A DNA stretch of 64,000 bases, taken from Aphanomyces cochlioides (taxonomy: Eukaryota; Oomycota; Saprolegniomycetes; Saprolegniales; Verrucalvaceae). The translations under genes were made by a program, and so were the position numbers. The stretch is from assembly GCA_019828595.1 (NCBI GenBank), contig JAHQRK010000023.1, forward strand, positions 248,001-312,000, read 5' to 3'. The notes below the pieces were generated by a model. That model saw only the letters and a list, made by a program, of their open reading frames with translations, had not been told where the DNA came from and did not search any database. Positions within the stretch are counted from its first letter, which is position 1; each line of letters begins with the position of its first letter. Shown here in pieces: positions 9,557 through 19,979 of the stretch.

Positions 9557-12500
9557 CTACGACATGCTGGTCAATGATATCCGCTCCCAACTCAAAGAAT
9601 TCCATTCTCAACGATTGGAGAAACAACGTCTGCCGTTGAAGAAGTTAGCTGTCGAGATCGCTTCGCTTTTGCAAGTCCCCAACATGCGTCAAGATTCAGT
9701 GCTGGTGGATCGAGTGCGAGACCTTCAAAAGCAAATTCACGAGCTGCAAGATCGAGACAAGCAGTTTCGTCAAGACCAGGCGTTCCAACTTCACTTGTAC
9801 AAAGCAGAGCGCTCGTCCAAGTTCCACTTCATGTCCCCTGTCCCTACCCCCTTGAAGAAGACAGTCTTCAAAGAGTTGGTGGATGTCAATGGAAATGTTG
9901 TCTCCAATCAACAAGGCATGTCTGACGTCCTGGTCGACTACTACAAGGACTTGTTTGCAGCTCCCGAGGTGCAGCGATCTGGAGACGAAGTGTCGTCATT
10001 TCTGACCCCATTGACTCGACACAAGCAACTGCCAGAGCAAGCCCAGAAAGAGCTGTCGGCTCCCTTGCGCGCCAACGAGTTCTATCATGCTATTCGACAC
10101 AGCAGTTCGAACTCAGCGCCAGGTCCCAACGCTCTGCCATTCGAAGTCCTCAAACTTGCACCTCACAAGTGGTCGTTGGTATTGGAGCTGCTATTCACAC
10201 ACCAGCTTTATTCTCACCCTCGCTTGACTCCCATGCAACTTGTCAGTACGCTGGTGTTGCTGCACAAGAAAGGCCCCAAGTCACAAGCCAAGAACTATCG
10301 GCCCATTAGCCTACTCAACACGGATGTGAAAATCCTGACGAGTATTCTGGCTTATCGACTCCAGCGCCACATTCGACACATCATCCACCCGGACCAGCAA
10401 GGCTTTATCCGCCGAAGCAATATCCAAACCAATATTGCACGACTGGATGACATGCTGCACCACATCAAACTACACAGTCCGTCCTCGATGGTGGCACTGC
10501 TTGACTTTGAGAAAGCTTTTGATCGCGTGGACCACGCGTACTTGCTCCGCGTCCTCCGTCACTATGGCTTTCCCGAAACCTTTGTTGACATGGTTCGCGT
10601 ACTGTACTCGGGCCGCAAGTCTCGCATCTTGGTGAACGGCTTCTTGTCCAAGCCAGTTCACATCTCACGCGGTGTGTTGCAAGGTGATCCACTGTCGCCA
10701 CTTCTGTTTGTGATCGCTTTGGAACCGATGTGCCAACTCCTACGGCAACACTCCAACTATGGCATCAAGTGTGGGGATCGCTACCACACTGGGAGTTACT
10801 TTGCCGACGACTCGCAACTCTATGCGGCAAATGAGACGTGCCTCCACCGGCAGCTTGCATTGGTTCAAACCTTTTGCGACAAGTCTGGTTTCCGACTCAA
10901 CGTAGACAAGACCCAAATTCTGACCTACAGCCAGTTGAATGGGAACCTTGCCTCACTACAAGTTACTTTCGACAGTCCCGTGAAGGCTCTTGGTATCTTG
11001 GTTGCGCCCAATCTTTCTCCATTGGCACGTTTCAATTACGTGTTTGAGAAGTTTGTGGCTCGCTTGTCTTTGTGGCTCTACAAGGCTCGAACCATGGCCG
11101 GAAAAGTCACTATCCTGCACAGCATATGTCTGCCTGTGTTATGGTACCAACTGGCTTTTGTCCCTGCCGACAAAGACCTGGCCAAAAAGATCGACAAGGC
11201 CATGCTTCAATTTATGCATGGTGAAGAAATCAACCCATCCTCCTCTGTCCATGGCCTCCGTTTGATCAAAAAGGAGATTCTATTCATGCCGAAGAAGTCC
11301 GGTGGCTTAGGCCTGCACCATGCACTTGCTTTATGGCAACAACACAACCGCTCTGTCATGATCAGATGCATTCAAGCCATCACCACCCCACCCCGCAAGT
11401 CTGCCATGTCCGCCTGGATTACGCCGGGCTATACTCTCCTCGAGAAGGCTTTTCATCCATGGGGTTCCCCCCGAGATCTCCTCTTGGCAAATGGCTCTTC
11501 TGCATTCATCAGACAACTGTACAAGAATCCCAATATCACTCCAATGTGGAAAGCCTTATTGAGTAGCTGGTTTGAATCCCGCTGGACTCCGTACGGCTGT
11601 CCAAATCACATCTCATCTTTGGATGTTCCCCTTTGGCACAACTCGTATCTGCCTGGACTCGAAGACCTATACGATCAGTGCTCTACATCGACGCAAGACC
11701 AAGCCAATGTATTGGCTTCGCTTCACATCACGAAGTTGTCGCATTTGTTGACTCCGTGTCAGCGAGTTTGGCCAGCTTCGATCTTGTTCGACAAAATCAA
11801 CCGTGCCTGCCGCCAAGCCAATTTTGTCCCTCCAACGAAACAATGGATCTCAATCTTGGTGACCAAGTTATCACGATTGTTTGAGATTGTTTCTGAAGAG
11901 GATGCTCCCGTGTTCCACTTGCCGACGCCAAGCTCTGAATGGATGGAATGGCACTGGATGATTCACCCTGACTCGAGTCCGATCTTGTTGGCGTTTGCGA
12001 CTTCGAAATCGGCTAAGATCAGAGCTTCTCCAGCTGTCAGCTCGTCCATTCTTCCTACCAAGCATCTCAACCTGCCATCCAACTTTTACGAAGACCCCAA
12101 GCGCCTTACCCAACTTGCCGCCTTCCTCCAACCCGACCACATTCTCCCTCGATATGGAGAGTTCATTTTCAAGACCCTTCTCCGCGCCAACGCCATGCAA
12201 TATCTGTTTCAGTACCAAGACCCCAAGCCGACGTGTGTCTTCTGTCGTGTCAATGAGACGTACGAGCATTTCCTGTTCTCTTGTGGATATGGTCAATCTG
12301 TTTGGTATTTCTTCAAGGCGATCCAGCGACTGCTCGAGTGTTCCTTTCCGTCAACGTGTCTGAAAATGTTCTACGAGACGCCCAAGCCGTCCGATGGATA
12401 CTACATCCGTGGCTATCTGAAGATCTGGCCGATTGTCCGAGCCTGCGTGTATTATCAAATATGGCTCCAACGTGCCGATCGCACCTTTCGACCCGACCTC

Positions 12501-12830
12501 ACAGCGAAGAGTCCGATGGAAGTTGCCATTCATGCTGCCTCTTTGATCAAGCTACATCTACAACAGCTCCTGGTTGATCTCCCTCTCAAGAAGGGATACA
12601 CCAAGGTATTCAATGTGCTCAAGCATCTATCTTCGGACCCCTGGTTACGTCAACACGCCATTCCTGACAGCGTCGTTTCATGAGTGAGCTGACGGCTCAC
12701 TCACTTCATCTCCTGTTCAATGACCACTTTGCCATATTCTGTTTTCCAAGTTCTATTTATACAGTACGAGGCAAATTAGTAAGTCATTAGGGCCTTTGCT
12801 CAAAAATAAGGTTAATACAACTCATTTAAC
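9557..12830 (+). mobile_element. LINE copy C, 5'-truncated
   Basis: Near-identical to bases 6283-9556 of copy B. It starts within the linker between the endonuclease and reverse transcriptase and ends with the same ACTCATTTAAC tail. It begins at the base after copy B's tail; at most one C is shared at the junction. This is a simple 5' truncation, as expected of incomplete reverse transcription. Confidence 0.95.
9564..12683 (+). pseudogene. Truncated LINE ORF2 (endonuclease lost)
   Basis: The ORF2 frame stays open from inside copy B's 3' tail through the junction to TGA at 12681-12683. The first in-frame ATG of element sequence is at 9564. It retains the complete reverse transcriptase (YRPISLLN, DFEKAFD, QGDPLSP, FADD) and the C-terminal Cys/His cluster but lacks the whole endonuclease. 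It differs from copy B at only scattered residues, for example H to Y before SHPRLTP and L to P in KIWPIV. It cannot nick target DNA by itself. Confidence 0.9.
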
Positions 12831-13356
12831 AAGAGATCAAGTGCATCCTCTTTGCACTTGCTACGATTGACTTATTCCTCTCAAATCGGGCCCCAGACCT
12901 CTACACAAACTCGGAGGCACTGACTGTTCTATTGAACCAAGAAGCAACAAGATTGCCTGACACCAACTGCTTGACGGACTGGTCGCTGTTTGCTTCGATC
13001 GCTCTTTGTTCTTTGAAGAGCCTATTTACCCTGAAGTATCCACGTCGCCAGCCACTGGAGGTCTGGCTACGTTGATACATCCTCACTCTCCTTTGAAGAA
13101 CGCCACTCAAGTCCCTCATGACAACCCAGTGCTTCGTGGTCGTTATCTACAAGTGCGATGTACTCTGGGTCCACTGACAGTCGTTCTCCACAATATCTAT
13201 GCGCCGGCAGCCTTCCAAGAACGAGCAAGTTACTTCGAAGAATTGCCACGCGACTTTCCTCCACATGCGCTCCACATTGTTGGAGGAGATTTCAACTGCA
13301 CTCTCAACAAAGATTTGGATTCGTTGAGACCCAGTACCTCCACCATGGCCGGCACC
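12831..13356 (+). mobile_element. LINE copy D, rearranged fragment
   Basis: Starts directly after copy C's tail with the end of ORF1 (matching from 4930). Near 13000 it jumps to ORF2 sequence from about 5574, an internal deletion of roughly 475 bp with short homology at the join (CGATC/GATCG). It then follows ORF2 to 5931 and stops, so it also lacks a 3' end. Some endonuclease sequence remains open but no functional protein is expected. Confidence 0.9.
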
Positions 13357-13357
13357 T

Positions 13358-13683
13358 GCACGTGCATCTCTCGACCCCATGAAGACGCCCACTCGCCACG
13401 TCTGGCACGTTTGAAAGGTGTCATGGTAGTGTGGTGGACCAAGCACCAACTTGACACGAAAGCTACACGCGAGTGTCCCAAACACACGCCACAAGATGCA
13501 TCTCAACGTGTTTCTCGTCGCATGTGCTGCGACTTGGCACGTGCATCTCTCGACCCCATGAAGACGCCCACTCGCCACGTCTGGCACGTTTGAAAGGTGT
13601 CATGGTAGTGTGGTGGACCAAGCACCAACTTGACACGAAAGCAACACGCGAGTATCCCAAACACACGCCACAAGATGCATCTC
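13358..13683. repeat. Two direct 147-bp repeats
   Basis: Two copies (13358-13504 and 13537-13683) start with GCACGTGCATCTC and end in AAGATGCATCTC. They differ at two positions (GCTACACG/GCAACACG and GTGTCCC/GTATCCC) and are separated by 32 bp. The first copy abuts the broken end of LINE copy D. They may be satellite units or ends of an unrecognised element; no protein is encoded. Confidence 0.9.
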
Positions 13684-14336
13684 GACTTATTTTTTTCTGT
13701 TAGTTATGAGATCCATGGTTTTATGTCTATCATCTTAAGTTGTTGAGATATGATTGTTCGCTAGAACGGATAGAGATCATCGAGATTGCAGACTCGTTGA
13801 ACGACTGATTTTGACATTCGAAATCTACAGCAAAAGGTTCTGTCATCATACACTGTAAGTACTGTTCCTTTAACCGTTGAACCCTTCCTTGTGGATTACG
13901 ATGCTTTTTTGGTGCTCTCAGTCGATGTGGCTTTATGGGTTCAATGTTGTTGACAAGGAGGTGCTCCATGAAGAATACCTCCTCTTCTCACCATCGTCGA
14001 GAAGTTGGTGGAGGGTTGTCTCGTCCTTTCTTATTCATAACGCGTCAGTTTCGCGAATGATGTTTCAAATGGGATCTTAAGTCTTGATATAGCCATTATT
14101 TTAACTCCCAGAGCTGTGAGAAATGACCCTCAGATATAGCCATGGCTAACGCCAATTCCACATTTGGTTATAACGATAGCCAACACAACGATGCTCTGAG
14201 GGATCACAATTAGCCACCGCAGCGAAATTGCTCATATCCACTCGTGCGACGGTAAGTGTTAGGATCGAAGCGTTTATAGCTTTTTATTTGTATGTAGATT
14301 TGAGATCTACACATTTGTATCCATATACCGGGCCCC
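13684..14336. other. Gene-poor spacer
   Basis: No convincing gene. A basic 79-residue frame on the minus strand (13730-13969) is too short to call. A short inverted repeat (ACCCTCAGA near 14131 and TCTGAGGG near 14194) may be a remnant of an element end. The right edge, CCGGGCCCC before TTA, mirrors the Harbinger terminus that follows. Confidence 0.5.
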
Positions 14337-14527
14337 TTAGGGCCCGGTCGGGGAATGATTTCGTTCATGCTTTTTCTTAGAGGTGTGGATGATTTGCATT
14401 TGATTGTGTGAATTTATCCGTATACCGGATATCATCCTCGCATTATATGGGCTTCGAGGCGGACATAGTCGATCTCCGCCCAGAGGAGTGAGCCCATGCT
14501 TCTTAGCCATTTGGGGTATTGGACATC

Positions 14528-14822
14528 ATGGAGCGCAGCGAGGTGACTGACATACTTGATGATGACACGCAAGGTAAGACCATTCGAACTTCAATTCACG
14601 TTAGGAGCCACCACGAACACTAAGACTAAGGCCAAACGGTCAAGGAAGGCGTCACCATCGATGTGGTGTGATGCAAGTGTGGCGAAGCTCTTTTCTCTTA
14701 GATACAATTCGCATATCAGTGATCGTTTCAACTGTAAAAACAACGCAGAAAAGAGGGTAGCCTACCTTATGCTTGCGTCTGAATTGAGTATTGCCATGGA
14801 GCGGGAGTTCACTGTTGCTTAA
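14528..14822 (+). CDS. Harbinger Myb/SANT-like DNA-binding protein
   Basis: The ATG at 14528 opens an acidic N-terminus (ERSEVTDILDDDTQ). A 31-bp GT-AG intron (14574-14604) would join it in frame to a basic linker and a Trp/aromatic-spaced helical segment (MWCDASVAKLF...RYNS...EKRVAYLMLASEL), giving about 87 residues. That spacing matches the Myb/SANT-like partner proteins of Harbinger elements, which help the transposase bind DNA and enter the nucleus. The domain is short, and the intron is shorter than others in the window, so splicing is uncertain. Reading through without splicing also leaves an open frame from 14556. Confidence 0.6.
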
Positions 14823-14858
14823 ATACAAAACTAAATGACATATACAAAGCTATACTAA

Positions 14859-15314
14859 TTACATGTTGTAGTTGTCCAAAATGAGAGCCTCTTGGGCACT
14901 GTCAAAGCCATCGAATCCAAATGATTCAGCCGTCTCTCGATATCCACCTTGCGATCCTAGAAAATACAGCCACACTGCCACCTTCTTCTCGAAGGAATGC
15001 TTGCTACGACGTCGGGAATAATTAGGCATCCACACAGCAAGTTGAGCAATCGATTCTTGGCCACAACGAAGATTGTCACGAAACCATTGTTCATATCGAG
15101 GATCTCTCAGCATCAAATCAAAGTCCACTTGGGTAATTGTCAACACGCTGTATTTTGATGTGCAAAAGGTCTTAATGGTTGTTGCCAACACAACACAAGC
15201 AACAGACAGAGATGCAGCAAACGCGACAATTTCAATAGCCTTCATTCTCTCTGAATGTGTCGGTGTCCAAGCTGAGGTGCCTTCACTGAGCACAAAATCT
15301 AACATTATCCGCAT
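14859..15314 (-). pseudogene. Harbinger transposase lacking its DDE core
   Basis: 151-residue frame. The first ~130 residues resemble the N-terminal helical region of PIF/Harbinger transposases (RYEQWFRDNLRCGQES..., RRRSKHSFEKKVAVWLYFL, GGYRETAESFG). After SFG it jumps to what looks like a transposase C-terminus (FDSAQEALILDNYNM), so the DDE nuclease is missing. The reading frame stays open across the deletion. It faces the Myb-like gene, with 36 bp between stops. Confidence 0.75.
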
Positions 15315-15380
15315 ATGTACTATCCGGTAAAAGCTTGGATGCTAGAAGCGGAGACGAAATATTCCCCGACCAGGCCCTTA

Positions 15381-16391
15381 CAGCTCAAGTATTTTGTGCC
15401 CTTCTCACAGCAGCACAGAACTGGCAAACGAAAATGATCGATACAGGCATATATTTTCAATTTTCTTCTACTCATTGTCATTGATGCCCGTGGTTGCGGC
15501 GTCGAACAAGTCGTGAAAGGCACTGATGGTACGATCAGTCCCCTCTGCTGGACAACGCCATCCAGCAGCCAATAAAAACCAAGCGAACTTAATGGAATTA
15601 ATTTGGAGGAAACATCCAACATATGAACTTCCGACCACAACCCATCGAAGCGAATGAGGTGCAACAACGGTAGCGACTGAATTATGCTCTACAAAAACTT
15701 TCCTTCAGGCATTTGTGTGTGTACTCTGCCTTTTAAATTCGTACAATGATATTGCCATTAAGTAGATCGATGAAAAACATTCTGCAAATGAACAGTTTCG
15801 CAAGAATAATTACCTCTGCCTTGACTTGGGCTATTAGACATTTTTGTTTCCGGGCAAAGCCAATGTCAGATCTTGTCAATGAATGTTGCAAGTTAGAAAT
15901 CAGCCAAAGAGAGGAGGCATTTTTAGCTCCGCTGGGGCACATCTATCTCTCAGTGTCTCTGAATATCTCTGTCCTCATGCGGCGCGGTGACAGCATACTT
16001 TTCTCCGCTCTCTGTTCGGCCTTCTAAACTTAAGTTGATTGCATCTGGCCTTGTTTCCCTGAGTATTTCATCTATTCAATGATTCATTCTCCAAGCAATC
16101 CGAGTTGTTTCGTATAGTTCGTTTGAAGAGAACACTTTAGGATCCGGAAAGCAAAGCATACAATGGAATGGTATACAAATTTCGAATGATGTCGTCCAGT
16201 GAACCACATGATCCATTAAATAATTTGAACGTTAATCTGAACTTTTGTATGCCACAATAATTTTAGTCTTTGCGAAAGCATCAGTACAAATCTCTGGACA
16301 TCCGATATCCAAAGGGTCCAGCGGACGAAACAGCTCGCTCATATCCACAAACCTACCATGACCAAGATAATTTGAGTTGTTCTCCGTTCTT
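15381..16391. other. Spacer without recognisable genes
   Basis: About 1 kb with no frame that I can support as a gene. Short frames at 15733-16027 and 16232-16510 lack recognisable composition or motifs. It lies between the Harbinger element and the Crypton remnant. Confidence 0.5.
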
Positions 16392-16498
16392 TCGACTACA
16401 TCTATGTCGTCCGATCTTACGACTGCAACCACGTCGTAGTTTGTTACGACTGCATCCATGCCGTCCATTTTTACGACCAAGCCCATGTCGTAAACGAT
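16392..16498. repeat. About four tandem 27-bp ACGAC/GTCGT units
   Basis: Units at about 16392, 16418, 16445 and 16471 follow the pattern TACGACTGCAxCCAxGTCGT plus a T-rich spacer. Within each unit the ACGAC and GTCGT parts are mutually inverted. They lie about 0.4 kb upstream of the Crypton recombinase frame. Comparable but less regular GTCGTA/TACGAC palindromes occur past its other end (19490-19930). Confidence 0.75.
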
Positions 16499-16891
16499 TG
16501 TGACTGTCATGGAACAAACTTATCAATACGTCTACGCCTTTACATGTCAAAGCCTTACCTCTCATTTAAGTTGGGTGATTCTTGCACGCGTGTGCTCCAG
16601 TGGCTTGGTTGTTTGTTTGGGCTATTCATAGAATCAAATCCCACATGACTCTTGAAACTCCTTATTCTCCGATACGAAGAACTATGTCTAGTGCAAGCTG
16701 CCCGACCTGTGGATCATCCGAGCACCCCCAGCTTTGCAATGAATCATGCAACTCATTCACACTTGTCCAGGTTGTTCAGGTTTGTGATTCTTGTGGCAAT
16801 GTTCAAGAGCATCAATGCGATGGCTTGAGGAATAACGGCACATTCAGCAGAAAAGGAATCAATTCAGCTCACGAAGAACCAACCTTATGGA

Positions 16892-19449
16892 ATGAGCGCG
16901 TCTGAAACGTTGACAAGAACAGTGGACGACGAATTGGGGGTCCAATTAGGATCCATTATTGAGGTAGCTACCCGTGACGGAACTCAAAAACGTCGAAACG
17001 CAGCTTATAAGCACTTGTCATACTTTGTTCAAAAGTATTGTGGCTCAGTTCGCGCTGAGAATTGGAAAGAAATTCCATTGAATGATATGACTGAGAGTCT
17101 TATCCAGCGGTTTGCTACTTATTTGGTTCGCTTTGCAACTCAAGGTATGAAATCTGGTTCGCCGTTGATATCGTACAACACTGCAGACACAATTTTGAGC
17201 CAGGTATGTCTTATTGTCTAGAAATGCGCTAAACGTCAGTATTTGTCAGGTTAAGGTGTCTATTCAAATCATTATGGAGTCCATGAAAGCCTCTTGTTCC
17301 TTGACGGTTCATCGTGGGCCAGGATTCGATCGTCAATGAAGTCAGTCTTCACGATTCGCAACATTTCAGCTGGATTAACTATGATGACGCCACACGCTGC
17401 TGCATCTGCAGATGATCTAATTGCTTCGAGTAAGGAGTGCTTCTGGGCTGGTGATGAAAATGCTGCCAATGCAATTCTTTTTTCCAAACTCTTGTTCAGT
17501 GTGTTGGCCGGGGATCTGAAGTCGCTACGATTAAACACGAGGATATTCGCCTTACCACTATTCAAGAAAATCAACAGTGGAACATTTTGAAGATTAGGTT
17601 GTGGCGCCAGAAAACCAGCAGTGAGCAGGTGCCTGACTTACAGTGTATTTTGTGACACTGTACATTGCCATAGGAATTGTCTGTATTCGTACATTCTGAG
17701 AGCTTTTTGAGAGGTTGGTACTTTGCATATGCGTATGGTCTGTCTCATCATGACGACGTTTCCGCCGTTTTTTTCCTGATCTCTTTGAAACGGTGAAAAT
17801 TGACAAAAGACGGTGTGTTAAATTTTATCTCCTCTGTCATAATGCACTGTAGCAACAATTGAATACGACAGGAGTATCAAAAGGAATAGAACGATTACTT
17901 TGTAAGTACAGTTTGTTTGTTTCTGATTACGCTGCTTTGGACGACGAATTTGGCGATCGATCTGCACTTGAACGATTGAACACAAATCTGGGCGGTAATA
18001 CATAGTGCAGTATGTTTAACGACGAAGTTCAGGCCATAGCTGGAAGAAACTTGGCGTTGAGTTGTCGAATGATTCACCTGCTATAAATCCAACGTGGATA
18101 TGTTTTAGAGCAGGTGCACTTCATTTTTGGCTAAAGCTTATTCGGCATTTTTAGGCTGGGTAACTCAAAATTTGCATACAATATTTGACTACCTTACGGG
18201 TACAACTTCCAATGACAAGAAAGTTGGGAGAGTTTTGAGTGGCTGGCCTATAACAAATTGCCGAGGAGAAATCGCTGGGGGTGTTTCTTTTAATTTGCAA
18301 ATGATCATAGACAAGCGCACATCGCGTCTCTCATGCAGTAGTCTGTGACGGTTCGTAGGCAAACAAATCAGCAAATTCTCGCGCTACCTCATTTGCAAGT
18401 ACGACAAAGACGCACCAAATCCACCGTTCATTCTAGATGAACGAGTGAGAGAACTATTGACGTCATCAATTCTGATACAAATCTGCAAGAAGTCATTCTA
18501 ACGGCCACTAAGATATTACAAAGACTTCATTCACGAGGTGTCCTCGGAGCCTCAAGGACGATGGTTGGACAAAGTCCATCCTTTTGTGTCTACACTGCAC
18601 TACTACGCAGCTAAAAGTGGGTTGGCAAAAGATGATCTCGAGCAACTCTGTGATAGTGTGAACGAGGAATTTATAAATGCCAATTACATATTTCAGCTGG
18701 AATTATCTACGAACTTAAGAAGCCACACGCACGGTTGCAGTAGATACTCGAAATCTCCAAGGCAAGTTGCGCAAACAGATTACGCTTGAGCATTACTTAG
18801 GCAGCCTGCATTTTCTCAATGACGCATATACTGTACTAGCGTCTGCCGTCCGCGCTTTGAAAGAATCGGTTCGCAACTCGACTGCATGCTATAGACGCCT
18901 TGAAGCCAAAGTAGATAAACTTCTTGCCGCTCTCACTTCTGAGGCAAACAACGATGATCGTGGAAAACATCAAACTTCTGCTGTGTCTGCAATTGTGAGC
19001 GTGACTAATCTACCAAGGAACCTGCAAGGGCTTTGTGTCATCCAACTGTTTCAAGACTGGTACATTCACAACTACCCTGGCCAGTATCAGAGCGCTTCAG
19101 AGAAAAATGTGTAAGTTTTTCAAACATGAAGCGAGCTATGGAGTATTTTGACCTCGTTCTCAAGGAAAAAGTGCCTGTACGTTCTGTGAACGCTGAGCTC
19201 GACCTAGATTATCTGAAGTGCCTTCAAACGATAGCAAATGAAGCAATGTGCTGTATTCTTGCTGACGGGTGGGTGGTTGATGCGCATTTAACTGTTACGT
19301 CTTTTGTACAAGTGTTCTCCAAACTGCCTGCTGAAGAGTTCAAGCGACTTTCTCTCGGACCAAATGCTGAACAAGGCAGACTCTTTTTGGAACAAGAATA
19401 TAAGCGCCAAATGTCCATGAATAAGAAGCGAAAGGCAATAACCACGTAA
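16892..19449 (+). pseudogene. Decayed Crypton-type tyrosine recombinase
   Basis: The ATG at 16892 opens a SAM-like N-terminal recombinase segment (KHLSYFVQKYCG, ESLIQRFATYLVRF). A 46-bp intron (17204-17249) appears to follow, and then the frame breaks. A catalytic-domain block continues in another frame (17284-17587, with SSWARIRSSMKSVF and KECFWAGDENAAN). Later pieces include a block with TIFDYLTGTTSNDKKVGRVLSGWP (about 18127-18345) and a C-terminal module with LFQDWYIHNYPGQY, resembling the GCR1_C-like tail of oomycete Cryptons. At least three frame breaks and stops separate them, and the expected catalytic Gly-Arg reads AGD. It is non-functional. A short Cys-rich frame upstream (16690-16905) may be part of the same element. 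Confidence 0.65.
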
Positions 19450-19489
19450 TATACATGAACAAAGTTATTTCACGTCTAGTTAATTGTCG

Positions 19490-19930
19490 TTTGGTCGTAC
19501 GACACGTTTTCGGTCTTGCACAGACCACTTTCCACGCGTCGTATTTGCTCACGACACACACTTGCCCTCGATCAAAGAAGACACACGCATGAACTCCATG
19601 TACAATAAGATAATGAAGAGTACGACCAAAGGATAGGCAGATGATCACTGCACTACACGCGTGCCGTATGACTCTACGACACAGGCAGATGCCATATAAC
19701 TCACACATGTCGAGTCGTAAGATTGCACGACACGCTATTCCGTGGTTCAAGGGTGGCGTAAGATTGTACGACAGATGTATGACAATGATGACGTATGATT
19801 GTACTGCATACTTGATATTTGTAGTCAGGCCCTCCAATCACACGGCACGAACACACGAGATGCTCTTCCAGGCTAGTGGAATGAAATCATATGGTGTCGT
19901 ATGTTTTCACGATATTACGTTGGATTATAC
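19490..19930. repeat. Cluster of GTCGTA-N6-TACGAC palindromes
   Basis: At least six imperfect 17-18-bp dyads are scattered over 440 bp, for example GTCGTAAGATTGCACGAC near 19711 and CGTAAGATTGTACGAC near 19757, plus partial copies near 19500, 19548, 19668 and 19898. No gene is evident. Such arrays resemble protein-binding iterons in the subterminal DNA of transposons. They lie between the Crypton remnant and the FAR1-ULP1 pseudogene and could belong to either. Confidence 0.65.
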
Positions 19931-19979
19931 TGTATTGCATTGGCCAATGAAAATTTACAGCGACTTTGGTGGTTGCTGA

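Larger units (their letters stand above)
14340..15377. mobile_element. Internally deleted PIF/Harbinger transposon
   Basis: The left end GGGCCCGGTCGGGGAATG (14340) pairs with the right end ATTCCCCGACCAGGCCC (ending 15377), giving TIRs of about 23 bp with one substitution and one indel. TTA flanks both sides (14337-14339 and 15378-15380), the duplication typical of PIF/Harbinger. The 1038-bp interior carries the two genes typical of the superfamily in convergent order: a Myb/SANT-like protein (+) and a transposase (-) that has lost its catalytic core. It is therefore non-autonomous. Confidence 0.88.

Noticed and set aside
13358..13683. LTR pair of a small retrotransposon
   Set aside because: Only 32 bp separate the copies, with no primer-binding site, polypurine tract or TG...CA ends.
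16270..16503. 77-codon frame rich in Arg/Pro over the 27-bp repeats
   Set aside because: It merely translates the tandem ACGAC units.
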